A stretch of DNA of 35,093 nucleotides from a virus. Both the position numbers and the translations under genes were made by a program. The notes under the pieces are model-generated. The model was given only the letters and a program-made list of their open reading frames with translations, had not been told where the DNA came from and made no database searches. Each line of letters begins with the position of its first letter. The first letter of the stretch is position 1. Positions 4,635 through 12,671 of this stretch are shown one piece after another. The stretch spans positions 1 to 35,093 of the IMG/VR virus record IMGVR_UViG_3300031886_000017, one strand, 5' to 3'.

Positions 4635-6318
4635 GCCTGATTGGGAGCTGCACCCAGAGAAATATGCTACAGATGACAACGGAAGTTTTATTCTTAAAAA
4701 GGATGGTACACCCTGTAAGAAAACTGGTCGCGCAAAAGGTTCAAAAGGTAGAGGATATAATTACCATAGCGATACAAAAGCACGTATGCAAGCTAAACGG
4801 GCTGTTAAAACTAAGCAAAAAAGAGTTAAAGCAGTTGAAACAAAATTACAGAATCAGCGTAAGGCATTAAATAACTCGAAAGAATTATTAAATAAACTTA
4901 ATGAGAACAAAACAACAAAGGCAGGACAGGTTACAACAACGGATGTTATTGAGAATGCTCCCTTAAGAGTTAGAAAAGAAATCGATAATAATGTTGTTTT
5001 TAAACCTAATGATGGTCCGCAAACAGATTTTTTAGCTTCACCGGAGATAGATGTTCTTTATGGTGGAGCAGCAGGAGGCGGAAAGTCTTATGCGATGTTA
5101 GTAGACCCTTTGCGGTATGCACACAGGGCTGCTCATCGGGCTTTAATATTAAGAAGGTCAATGCCTGAACTACGAGAGCTTATCGATAAATCAAGAGAAC
5201 TTTATCCACAAGCTTTCCCCGGATGTAAATTTAGAGAAGTAGAAAAACTATGGAACTTTCCGAGTGGTGCTAAAATAGAATTTGGTTTTTTAGAAAGAGA
5301 TGCTGATGTTTATCGTTATCAAGGACAAGCTTATTCATGGATAGGGTTTGATGAGATCACGCATCTGCCAACAGAATTCTCTTGGAACTATTTAGCATCG
5401 AGATTGCGTACAACAGATTCGGAAATAACGCCGTATTTACGTTGTACGGCTAACCCCGGTGGTGTAGGATCACAATGGGTTAAAAAAAGATATGTGACAT
5501 CTGCTCCACCAAATGAATCTTTTGAAGGTGCGGACGGTCTGACACGAAAGTTTATTCCGGCAAGACTACAAGATAATCCATATCTTTGTCAGGATGGTCG
5601 TTATGAGCATATGCTACGAGCTTTACCAGATGTACAGCGAAAGCAACTTTTGGAGGGCGATTGGGATGTGGCGGAAGGAGCAGCTTTTACTGAGTTTGAT
5701 TTACAAGCACATGTAATTATTCCTTTTGAGATCCCACTAGGATGGGAACGAGTTAAGGGAATTGACTATGGTTATGCTTCTGAAAGTGCTTGTATATGGG
5801 GCAGTGTTGACCCCACAGACGGTACTTTAATTATCTATAGGGAACTTTATCGAAAAAATTTAACGGGTGTTGATTTAGCGCATATGATTACTCATATGGA
5901 AGTAAGAGACCCTTATAGTGTTCAAGGCGTACTAGATACATCGGCTTGGGCGCGAACCGGAACTACGGGGCCAACTGTAGGGGAAACCTTACAACGTGCA
6001 GGTCATAAGCTCCGCAGGGCGGATAAAAATCGCATTCAAGGTAAAATTCAAATCCATGAATATCTACGAGTTCAGCAAAGCGGAAGGCCACGATTGCAAA
6101 TATTTAATACTTGCCCTAACCTGATACGCGAACTACAAGGTATTCCTCTGGATAAGAATAACCCGGAGGATGTTGATACACACGCGGCTGATCACGCTTA
6201 TGATGCGTTAAGATATTTGATTATGTCAAGACCAAGAGTAAATGATCCATATAGTCAATTAAGGCATTTACATTTACAGCAGGCTTATACGCCTTCTGAC
6301 ACCACATTCGGATACTAA
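4612..6318 (+). CDS. terL: Terminase large subunit
   Basis: The 568-residue packaging motor ATPase and nuclease. The ATPase has a Walker A GGAAGGGKS (151-159), Walker B WIGFDEIT (243-250, Asp247-Glu248) and coupling motif LRCTANPGG (276-284). The RNase H-like nuclease follows with GIDYGYA (383-389, Asp385), VLDTSAW (Asp442) and HAYDALRY (Asp531), supplying the acidic metal ligands. Residues 36-100 before the ATPase form an unusually long Lys-rich, probably coiled-coil extension compared with common terminases. The start at ATG 4612 overlaps the preceding gene by 23 bases. It acts at the portal vertex of the prohead, powering DNA entry and cutting concatemers. Confidence 0.95.
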   Translation: MSSETVTKPDWELHPEKYATDDNGSFILKKDGTPCKKTGRAKGSKGRGYNYHSDTKARMQAKRAVKTKQKRVKAVETKLQNQRKALNNSKELLNKLNENKTTKAGQVTTTDVIENAPLRVRKEIDNNVVFKPNDGPQTDFLASPEIDVLYGGAAGGGKSYAMLVDPLRYAHRAAHRALILRRSMPELRELIDKSRELYPQAFPGCKFREVEKLWNFPSGAKIEFGFLERDADVYRYQGQAYSWIGFDEITHLPTEFSWNYLASRLRTTDSEITPYLRCTANPGGVGSQWVKKRYVTSAPPNESFEGADGLTRKFIPARLQDNPYLCQDGRYEHMLRALPDVQRKQLLEGDWDVAEGAAFTEFDLQAHVIIPFEIPLGWERVKGIDYGYASESACIWGSVDPTDGTLIIYRELYRKNLTGVDLAHMITHMEVRDPYSVQGVLDTSAWARTGTTGPTVGETLQRAGHKLRRADKNRIQGKIQIHEYLRVQQSGRPRLQIFNTCPNLIRELQGIPLDKNNPEDVDTHAADHAYDALRYLIMSRPRVNDPYSQLRHLHLQQAYTPSDTTFGY

Positions 6319-6333
6319 ACACAGGAGAAAATT

Positions 6334-6810
6334 ATGGCGATTGTAAATATTAGAGATACAGGACGAAACTCAGCTAAAACTAGCGATGTTCGTGAACTAG
6401 CTGAAAAAGTTCAAAAACCTTCAGATACAGAAGCAATTACAGCGGCTAACACTATTACGGCTGCGGAATCAGGTACTCGTTTCGTGATGAACACGGCGAC
6501 TGCTCGAATCCAAACCCTACCAACGGCGGCTGCTGGACTTGAGTATTGGTTCTATGTTGGTGCTACCGAGCCTACTGGTAGTCATACAATTGTAACAGCT
6601 TCAAGTGCAAACGTTATTGTAGGTAATGTTTCTTCACCTGAAGATGCAGCAGGAAATGTTGCTACCGTTACAGATGCCGATACTATTTCATTAGTAGCAA
6701 GTAAGGCTGTTCATGGCGACTATGTTCATGTGTGGTCTGATGGCACTAATTGGTATCTTGACGGCATGTGCAAAGTGCAGGACGGTATTACAACGACTCA
6801 GGCTGGCTAA
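6334..6810 (+). CDS. Putative head decoration/virion protein
   Basis: A 158-residue protein with a good ribosome site (AGGAGA before ATG 6334). It is low in charge and rich in Ala, Thr, Val and Gly; from about residue 30 it alternates strands and turns (SGTRFVMNTATARIQTLPTA, EYWFYVGATEP, HTIVTASSANVIVGN, DYVHVWSDGTNWYLDGMCK), typical of a small beta-rich capsid- or tail-surface protein. The GDYVHVWSDGTNWYLDG end recalls trimeric virion proteins. I have no family name; the location between terminase and portal genes supports a virion role. Confidence 0.6.
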   Translation: MAIVNIRDTGRNSAKTSDVRELAEKVQKPSDTEAITAANTITAAESGTRFVMNTATARIQTLPTAAAGLEYWFYVGATEPTGSHTIVTASSANVIVGNVSSPEDAAGNVATVTDADTISLVASKAVHGDYVHVWSDGTNWYLDGMCKVQDGITTTQAG

Positions 6811-6828
6811 TAAGTTTTTTTAAAATAA

Positions 6829-7074
6829 ATGGAACCAACAGGTTTATTTAGTTTAGCAACGGTTGAAAAGTATGGGTTGCCCTTAGTTCTTTTACTTGGG
6901 GCAATTTACGCTTTATATAGATTTGTTTCGTGGAGCTTAATTGATGTTAAGAATGAATTTGGACGTTACCATATTCACCACGCAGAAGCTATTAGTAAGC
7001 TACAAGTCGATATTGCTGAAATAAAAATAGGTCTTCAATTGTTAGTAGAGTTCATTAAAAAAGAAAAGGAATGA
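6829..7074 (+). CDS. Small single-span membrane protein (holin candidate)
   Basis: An 81-residue protein with one membrane helix at about residues 16-33 (GLPLVLLLGAIYALYRFV), followed by an amphipathic helical tail (HAEAISKLQVDIAEIKIGLQLLVEFI) and a Lys/Glu-rich end. Size, topology and charged tail suit a holin or a related lysis protein that makes pores in the inner membrane, but a membrane-anchored accessory protein is equally possible. No clear ribosome site precedes ATG 6829, so expression may be weak or coupled. A second small membrane protein lies at 19826. Confidence 0.5.
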   Translation: MEPTGLFSLATVEKYGLPLVLLLGAIYALYRFVSWSLIDVKNEFGRYHIHHAEAISKLQVDIAEIKIGLQLLVEFIKKEKE

Positions 7075-7092
7075 TAAGGAGAAGTTATAATC

Positions 7093-7452
7093 ATGCCTAA
7101 GAAAAAACGAGCTAAGTATGATGGGGGTGGCTCCGTTAAGTTTTCTACGAACCTGCCTAGTGTTGGACATTTAAACGTTGAATTTGATCCAAATCGTTAT
7201 TCGGCTGATATTGGCACGAATAGAACTCGTGTTGGCGTTCGTGGCTCTACCCAAAACCCATCGGCTGAATCAGTTCACGCAAGTACAAAAGTTAGACAAA
7301 CTGACATACATGGTAGTTATGGTTTGAAAACTGGGGCCGCAGAAGTTACAGCAACTAGACCGTTAAGTGATACGAGTCAAGTCCAAGGTACTGTAAATTA
7401 TGATAGTGTAGGTGCCTTGGCTTGGAAATTTAAGTATAAAAAAACATGGTAA
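7093..7452 (+). CDS. Basic beta-rich protein with N-terminal GGG motif
   Basis: A 119-residue protein of unknown function with ribosome site AAGGAGA upstream of ATG 7093. It starts with a basic peptide MPKKKRAKYDGGGSV, a signature I see in several virion proteins of this phage, followed by repeated amphipathic strands (GHLNVEFDPNRYSADIGTNRTRVGVRG, HGSYGLKTGAAEVTATRPL, QVQGTVNYDSVGALAWKFKYKK) that read like a small beta-barrel or fibrous sheet. No signal peptide is visible. The position immediately before the portal gene suggests a virion component. Confidence 0.55.
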   Translation: MPKKKRAKYDGGGSVKFSTNLPSVGHLNVEFDPNRYSADIGTNRTRVGVRGSTQNPSAESVHASTKVRQTDIHGSYGLKTGAAEVTATRPLSDTSQVQGTVNYDSVGALAWKFKYKKTW

Positions 7453-7458
7453 TAATAT

Positions 7459-9642
7459 ATGGCTGAAGAAAACGAAGAAAATACATTAACGGCTAACGAA
7501 CTCTATTTTAAAGAGGTAGAGAACGAGCATGGTAAAACGCTAGACCTCGAAGAGTCTTTGCGTAACAGCTTTGTTTCTTTACTGCTATCTCGTTATAGTT
7601 TAGCTCAGTCTTCAAGAGATCAACACGAAAGCCGTTGGCTCACTGCCTACCATAACTATCGTGGACTTTACGGAAAGAGTATACGTTTTCGAGAATCTGA
7701 AAAGTCTAGAGTTTTTGTAAAAATAACTAAGACAAAAGTACTAGCTGCTTTTGGACAATTAGTTGATGTTATTTTCGGAGGTAATAAATTTCCTATTGGT
7801 GTATCCGAAACGAAAGTTCCAGAGGGGATTGAAGAACACGCCAACTTTAATCCTTCTCTGGAAACTTCTCCGCCGCCACAGCAAATGGAAGAACCCGAAA
7901 AAGAAGAACAAGATAGTCCTTTTGATGTTGGATATGAAGGTGATGACCGCGTATTAAAACCCGGAGCGACCTACGGAGCAGGTAAGTTTGAGGTGGTGCG
8001 ACCTGAAAAAGAATTAGAAATGGACGAAGGGTTGAGTCCACTTCCGCAAGCCTTGGAAGTAAGTCCTGCTCAAAAGGCTGCAAGAAATATGGAAAAACTA
8101 ATACACGATCAAATTGAAGAATCTAAAGGATCATCTGAACTACGTTCTGCTCTTTTTGAGTGTTCATTATTTGGCACAGGAATTATAAAAGGCCCCTTCA
8201 ATTTTAATAAAACATTAAATAGATGGGATGAAAACGAAGAAGGCGAAAGAATTTTTAAACCTGTAGATGTTCGAGTCCCACGTATTGAGTTTGTATCTCT
8301 TTGGGATTTTTTCCCTGATCCAAGCGCTACGAATATGGATGAGGCCGAATATATTTTCCATCGTCATAAATTCAATAGAACGCAATTAAGAAGTCTCGGA
8401 AAGATGCCTTACTTTGATAAAGACGCTATTCGACAATGCCTAACAATGGGGCCTAATTATGTAGAAAAAGATTACGAACATGAATTAAGAGATGAAGATG
8501 TTTCTGAAGAGTTTGGATCTGGTCAGTTTGACGTTTTAGAATATTGGGGTGTAATGGATGCGGAGTATGCCCGTGAAGTAGGTATGGATATACCAGAAGA
8601 TGTAGATGATTTAGATGAAGTTCAGATCAATGCATGGATTTGTAATGGACAATTACTTCGTTCTGTTGTAAATCCGTTTACACCTTTTAGAGTTCCTTAC
8701 CAAGCTTTCCCCTATGAACGAAATCCGTATAGCTTTTTTGGTATTGGTGTCGCAGAAAACATGGACGACTCACAACAGATAATGAATGGACACGCAAGAA
8801 TGGCTATTGATAATTTAGCGTTATCTGGCTCACTGGTATTCGATGTTGACGAAACTGCCTTAGTTGGCGGACAGAATATGGAGATATATCCCGGTAAAGT
8901 ATTCAAACGACAGGCTGGAGTTCCGGGTACAGCTATACACGGTTTGAAATTCCCTAATACATCTCAAGAAAATATGATGATGTTTGATAAGTTTAGGCAG
9001 CTTGCAGATGAACAAACAGGAATACCAAGTTATTCGCACGGTCAAACAGGCGTTCAAAGTATGACAAGAACGGCTTCTGGTATGTCTATGTTATTAGGTG
9101 CGGCCTCATTAAATATAAAGACTGTAATAAAAAATCTTGATGATTTTCTTTTAAAGCCTTTGGGCGAGTCATACTTCCAATGGAATATGCAATTTCTTGA
9201 AAAGAATCTAGGCACTGTAGGTGATTTAGAAATTAAAGCAACAGGTACTAATAGTTTAATGCAGAAAGAAGTTAGGTCACAGAGACTGACTATGTTCTTA
9301 CAGACTGTTCAGAATCCAGCTATAGCGCCTTTTGTTAAGATGAATAAATTAATTTCTGAATTAGCTTATAGCTTAGACTTAGATCCCGATGAACTGTTGA
9401 ATGATCCCGAAGAAGCGGCGATCATGGCACAAATTATAGGAATGCAAAATGGACAAACTACAGGCCAAGAAACTCCTCCCACTGGTGAACAACAAGGAGG
9501 TGTGGGAATCCCTCAAGGAGTACCTCAACAGCCGCAAGACCTTGGAGCAACAGGTACTGGCGGGGGCAACATCGGAACTGGAACTGTTCCGCAGCCAGGG
9601 GAGGCTGAGTTCTCTGGTACACCTAGAGCAGTTGAAGGATAA
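7459..9642 (+). CDS. Portal protein
   Basis: A 727-residue protein matching the P22-type portal style of short-tailed phages: the ring at one capsid vertex through which DNA is packaged and ejected. The N-terminal region (LRNSFVSLLLSRYSLAQSSRDQHESRW, then RVFVKITKTKVLAAFGQLVDVIFGG) is typical of podoviral portals, as is the middle (VRVPRIEFVSLWDFFPDPSATNMDEAEYIFHR, residues about 272-305) and the stem/crown part (MDDSQQIMNGHARMAIDN, then GVQSMTRTASGMSMLLGAASLNIKTVIKNLDDFLLKPLG). An acidic Pro-rich insert lies at about 120-200, and the C-terminal 70 residues are Gly/Gln/Pro-rich and probably disordered. The ATG at 7459 lacks an obvious ribosome site, so coupling from the previous gene seven bases away is likely. 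Confidence 0.88.
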   Translation: MAEENEENTLTANELYFKEVENEHGKTLDLEESLRNSFVSLLLSRYSLAQSSRDQHESRWLTAYHNYRGLYGKSIRFRESEKSRVFVKITKTKVLAAFGQLVDVIFGGNKFPIGVSETKVPEGIEEHANFNPSLETSPPPQQMEEPEKEEQDSPFDVGYEGDDRVLKPGATYGAGKFEVVRPEKELEMDEGLSPLPQALEVSPAQKAARNMEKLIHDQIEESKGSSELRSALFECSLFGTGIIKGPFNFNKTLNRWDENEEGERIFKPVDVRVPRIEFVSLWDFFPDPSATNMDEAEYIFHRHKFNRTQLRSLGKMPYFDKDAIRQCLTMGPNYVEKDYEHELRDEDVSEEFGSGQFDVLEYWGVMDAEYAREVGMDIPEDVDDLDEVQINAWICNGQLLRSVVNPFTPFRVPYQAFPYERNPYSFFGIGVAENMDDSQQIMNGHARMAIDNLALSGSLVFDVDETALVGGQNMEIYPGKVFKRQAGVPGTAIHGLKFPNTSQENMMMFDKFRQLADEQTGIPSYSHGQTGVQSMTRTASGMSMLLGAASLNIKTVIKNLDDFLLKPLGESYFQWNMQFLEKNLGTVGDLEIKATGTNSLMQKEVRSQRLTMFLQTVQNPAIAPFVKMNKLISELAYSLDLDPDELLNDPEEAAIMAQIIGMQNGQTTGQETPPTGEQQGGVGIPQGVPQQPQDLGATGTGGGNIGTGTVPQPGEAEFSGTPRAVEG

Positions 9643-9689
9643 TATTATGGTTGTATTAAAAGAGAAAGACGAGAACTAAGGAGTTCCTT

Positions 9690-10331
9690 ATGCGTAAACA
9701 GAAAAATCGAAAACGTAAATCAAGAAATCGAAAAGGAAAGCAAGAAGGCTCCTTAATGGTTCCACCAGAAATGGGACCAGTACCGGAAGAAATTCCAGTA
9801 GGTGAGGAACTAGGTGACGAAGGAGTTCCAGTAGACACCTATCCTAACGCCACACCAGAAGAACTCGAAGGCGCTCAGGAACCTGATTCAAAAATGGAAA
9901 TAGAGTATATGGTGTTCATTTTAAATGAATCTCTAAATCAAGAAGAACAACAATATTTAATGGGAATATTGGAAGCTGATCCACAACTAAGCATGATATT
10001 TGACAAGGTTATAGAAACAGCTTCTGAATTTTCGGGGTCAGGCGAAGTCCAAGGCCCCGGAGATGGTATATCAGACTCAATACCGGCTAGGTTGTCGGAT
10101 GGAGAGTTTGTGATGACTCAAAAGGCTACTGAACAATTAGGCCCCGATAATCTTCAAACATTAATGGATGAAGCAGAACGGGCTTATGACGGTGGGCTAA
10201 TGAGAGAAGAACGTTATCTTGGAGGAGTCCTTCAAGATGATGAAGAAATACTAGGACAAGAAAGTAGCACTGATGATGATATACGAAAGTTAATGAGCAT
10301 CAAGGCTAATAAAACTCCAAGTCTTAGATAA
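9690..10331 (+). CDS. Virion-associated protein with SDSIPARLSDGEFV motif
   Basis: A 213-residue protein with a highly basic N-terminus (residues 1-18, nearly all Arg/Lys/Asn/Gln) followed by an acidic Pro-rich section. It contains GPGDGISDSIPARLSDGEFV (about residues 122-141), a motif that recurs in many phage structural and tail-associated proteins, here followed by MTQKATEQLGPDNLQTLMDEAERAYDGGLM. The exact role is unknown; between portal and scaffold, a head-assembly or internal protein is likely. AAGGAG precedes ATG 9690. A 10-codon mini frame (9647-9679) sits in the gap before it and may only couple translation. Confidence 0.6.
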   Translation: MRKQKNRKRKSRNRKGKQEGSLMVPPEMGPVPEEIPVGEELGDEGVPVDTYPNATPEELEGAQEPDSKMEIEYMVFILNESLNQEEQQYLMGILEADPQLSMIFDKVIETASEFSGSGEVQGPGDGISDSIPARLSDGEFVMTQKATEQLGPDNLQTLMDEAERAYDGGLMREERYLGGVLQDDEEILGQESSTDDDIRKLMSIKANKTPSLR

Positions 10332-10342
10332 TTATAATTTAC

Positions 10343-10431
10343 GGCTACCTTGACAAGCCAAGCCCCATAAATTTTTCTTGGGCCAAAAGAAAGAATTAGT
10401 ATGGCTACCTTGCAGAGTACAAGCCCCGTAG
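10343..10431 (+). ncRNA. Duplicated hairpin element upstream of scaffold gene
   Basis: Two related units lie 60 bases apart in the 110-base gap: 10343-10369 and 10403-10430. Both read GGCTACCTTG-loop-CAAGCCCC-RTA. CTTG pairs with CAAG (10349-10352 with 10359-10362; 10409-10412 with 10420-10423) around loops of different sequence (acaagc, cagagta), so arms are kept while loops vary, the mark of RNA structure. In the second unit CTAC (10405-10408) can also pair with GTAG (10428-10431), which includes part of the ribosome site TAGGAG (10429-10434) of the scaffold gene. It may regulate scaffold and coat synthesis. Confidence 0.5.
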
Positions 10432-10441
10432 GAGAAAAAAT

Positions 10442-11284
10442 ATGAGTGAAGCAACCCAAACTAAGGAGAAAACTCCAAATCCGTATAATATGATTAAGCC
10501 TTGGCATAAAGCTGATGGCCCACCCACAGATACTGCGGAACAATTATTTTTTGAGAACCCACAGCAACAGGCTACCCCCGAAGATACCGAGGCCCCTGAA
10601 CAAGAAGCTGATGCTCCCAAAAAACGTACTAACTATAAAAAAAGATACGATGACTTAAAGCGTCATTATGATGATAGGGTATCAGAGTTTAAACAACGTG
10701 AGCAAGAACTTCTGGCGGTAGCAAAAACTACTGCATCAGAATATCAAACTCCCAAAACTCCAGAAGAGCTGGAGAAGTTTAAACAAGAATATCCTGATTT
10801 ATATGACACGGTTGAAACTGTAGCTCATTTACGAAGCGCAGAACAAGTTAATCAGCTTCAAGACCAACTTCAATCTATGCAACAACGTGAAGTTGATATA
10901 CTTAGAAGGGAAGCAGAAGCTGCTTTAATGGCCCGACATCCTGATTTTGAGGACATACGGGGTTCTGATCAGTTTCACGAATGGGCAAAGAGTCAGCCAG
11001 AGGCAATACAGGAGTGGATTTATAATAATTCAAATAATGCTGTATTAGCTTCTAAGGCCATTGATCTTTTTAAAATGGAGCATGGGTTGCAAACTCAAAT
11101 TAAATCACAGCCCAAAGAACAAGGTTCGGCGGCAGATATAGTTTCGACTAAAACGACAACTATAGATACTAAACAACCTAAAATTTGGACTGAACGGGAA
11201 ATAGCTGCGATGTCCTTAGATCAGTTTGATAAGCATGAAGATGAAATTGATCAAGCTATAACTGAGGGCAGAGTAGTAAAATAA
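10442..11284 (+). CDS. Capsid scaffolding protein
   Basis: A 280-residue, highly charged, mainly helical protein immediately before the coat gene, as expected for the scaffold that guides coat assembly and then leaves the prohead. The N-terminal 60 residues are Pro/Glu-rich and disordered. Heptad-like helices follow (NYKKRYDDLKRHYDDRVSEF near 63-82; QVNQLQDQLQSMQQREVDIL near 138-157), then HPDFEDIRGSDQFHEW. The last segment, IWTEREIAAMSLDQFDKHEDEIDQAI, fits the small C-terminal helix-turn-helix that scaffolds use to bind coat protein. The start at 10442 follows TAGGAG and overlaps the stop of a 14-codon frame. Confidence 0.8.
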   Translation: MSEATQTKEKTPNPYNMIKPWHKADGPPTDTAEQLFFENPQQQATPEDTEAPEQEADAPKKRTNYKKRYDDLKRHYDDRVSEFKQREQELLAVAKTTASEYQTPKTPEELEKFKQEYPDLYDTVETVAHLRSAEQVNQLQDQLQSMQQREVDILRREAEAALMARHPDFEDIRGSDQFHEWAKSQPEAIQEWIYNNSNNAVLASKAIDLFKMEHGLQTQIKSQPKEQGSAADIVSTKTTTIDTKQPKIWTEREIAAMSLDQFDKHEDEIDQAITEGRVVK

Positions 11285-11310
11285 TACTCAATTTATAGGA
11301 GGTCAATAAT

Positions 11311-12273
11311 ATGGCTTATAATCAATCGGACGAAAATTTTGCCCAATCATCGGGCAGTAATATGTCCAGTAATAATTTTTTACCACAGGCTTATTCAAAA
11401 AAGGTACTTAACTTTTTTCGAAAGTCTTCTGTAGTCGAAGCAGTTACGAATACGGATTATGCTGGTGAAATAAACTCTTTTGGTGATACGGTAAATATTA
11501 TCAAAGAACCCTCAATCACTGTTTATCAGTATGAGCGTGGGGCTGATGTTACAAAAACGGCCCTGACAGATGCTGGAGTAACGCTAATCATAGATACTGC
11601 GAATGCTTTCAAATTCATCGTTGATGATATTGAAACCAATATGTCGCATGTTAATTGGAGAGAGGCAGCTACGTCTGCGGCAGCTTACGCTTTGCGTGAT
11701 GCTTTCGATGAGGGCGTAATTGCTGTTATGTTTGCTGGAGTATCCGCTTCGAGTCCTAACCACATATTAGGTTCAGATAGCGCAACTGACCTTGCTGCTG
11801 GTACTTTTGACGGTACTGGTAACTTGGACATCGGTTTCGGATCTTCTGAGCATGATCCTATTGACGTTCTTTCACATATGGCCCGTCTTCTTGACGAGCA
11901 GAATGTGCCGGAAGAGGGCCGCTGGTTTCTAGCGAACCCAGAGTTTTACGAAGTGCTTGTTCAAAGCTCCTCGAAACTCTTGTCAGTAGATTATAATGCT
12001 GGTCAAGGCTCGATCCGTAATGGTCTAGTTAGCTCTGGTAAGTTACGTGGATTTAATATGTATAAAACCAACAATATAGCATCTACAAGCAACGCTGCTG
12101 GTAAGTGTATTGGTGGACATATTTCGTCTACTGCAACTGCACAGACGATAACCAGTACAGAAGTCATTCGTGACCCTGATAGCTTTGGTGACATTGTGCG
12201 TGGTCTACACGTATATGGTTCCAAAGTTCTACGGGACGGCGCTTTAGTATCAGCGTTCTACGGAATTGACTAA
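11311..12273 (+). CDS. Major capsid protein
   Basis: A 320-residue coat protein with the strongest ribosome site of the block (TAGGAGGTC, nine bases before ATG 11311), fitting very high expression. The order of elements suits an HK97-fold coat of the short-tailed phage type: N-terminal arm (LPQAYSKKVLNFFRKSSVVEAVTNTDYAGEI), strand-rich E-loop (GDTVNIIKEPSITVYQYERG), long spine helix (WREAATSAAAYALRDAFDEGVIAVMF), and A-domain with GRWFLANPEFYEVLVQSSSKLL and GKLRGFNMYKTNNI. Codon use becomes richer in G and C toward the end, as often seen in highly expressed coat genes. It directly follows the scaffold gene, and a hairpin plus T-run follows the stop. Confidence 0.88.
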   Translation: MAYNQSDENFAQSSGSNMSSNNFLPQAYSKKVLNFFRKSSVVEAVTNTDYAGEINSFGDTVNIIKEPSITVYQYERGADVTKTALTDAGVTLIIDTANAFKFIVDDIETNMSHVNWREAATSAAAYALRDAFDEGVIAVMFAGVSASSPNHILGSDSATDLAAGTFDGTGNLDIGFGSSEHDPIDVLSHMARLLDEQNVPEEGRWFLANPEFYEVLVQSSSKLLSVDYNAGQGSIRNGLVSSGKLRGFNMYKTNNIASTSNAAGKCIGGHISSTATAQTITSTEVIRDPDSFGDIVRGLHVYGSKVLRDGALVSAFYGID

Positions 12274-12287
12274 CGTAGTTTAGGCGC

Positions 12288-12316
12288 GGGGGCTTAATCG
12301 CCCCCAAACCTTTTTT
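12288..12316 (+). terminator. Hairpin with T-run after coat gene
   Basis: GGGGGC (12288-12293) pairs with GCCCCC (12300-12305) across a 6-base loop; TTTTTT follows at 12311-12316 after AAACC. The five-base gap makes it a probable partial terminator, which would let the coat gene be transcribed more than the tail genes. Confidence 0.6.
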
Positions 12317-12330
12317 GGAGATTTTATAAC

Positions 12331-12492
12331 ATGCCACAACTAGGAAGCGAACAAAAACCTTTTGTAATGCACACTGGAACAGTTGTAAGTAAAGAAAGTC
12401 GTTTTCGTAAAGGTTTTGATAAAAAGAAATACGATGAAAATTATGATCGGATCTTTAAGAAAGAGACTAAAGAAAAGGAGAAGATAAAATGA
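12331..12492 (+). CDS. Small Lys-rich protein, 53 aa
   Basis: A 53-residue hypothetical protein after the coat terminator, with GGAG (12317-12320) ten bases before ATG 12331. The C-terminal half is dense in Lys, Glu, Asp and Tyr (GFDKKKYDENYDRIFKKETK) and probably helical. The stop overlaps the next start (ATGA). Small proteins here in related phages can be minor head components; nothing more can be said. Confidence 0.55.
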   Translation: MPQLGSEQKPFVMHTGTVVSKESRFRKGFDKKKYDENYDRIFKKETKEKEKIK

Positions 12493-12668
12493 TACCAATG
12501 CTATTCAATTTTGGTGTGTTGGGTGAAGAGCCTAATATGGTAAAAGTTCCTGATGGTAAACAAAACCATCAAAATATTTTTGAACTAGAAGATAAGTTTG
12601 ATAATTCTGGTCACAAACAAGGAATGAAATACAACTCTGAACAACGGATGAGAACTTTAGGATATTAA
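12489..12668 (+). CDS. Small hypothetical protein, 59 aa
   Basis: A 59-residue protein whose ATG (12489) overlaps the preceding stop as ATGA, with AAGGAG at 12475-12480 giving an ideal spacing. It ends three bases before the adaptor gene. The sequence (MIPMLFNFGVLGEEPNMVKV then polar Asn/Gln-rich) has no recognised motif. The tight overlap on both sides argues that it is real. Confidence 0.55.
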   Translation: MIPMLFNFGVLGEEPNMVKVPDGKQNHQNIFELEDKFDNSGHKQGMKYNSEQRMRTLGY

Positions 12669-12671
12669 TAA

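Noticed and set aside
9647-9679. 10-codon frame MVVLKEKDEN between the portal gene and the 9690 gene
   Set aside because: Too short to support as a gene; a weak GAAGGAT lies upstream, so at most it couples translation.
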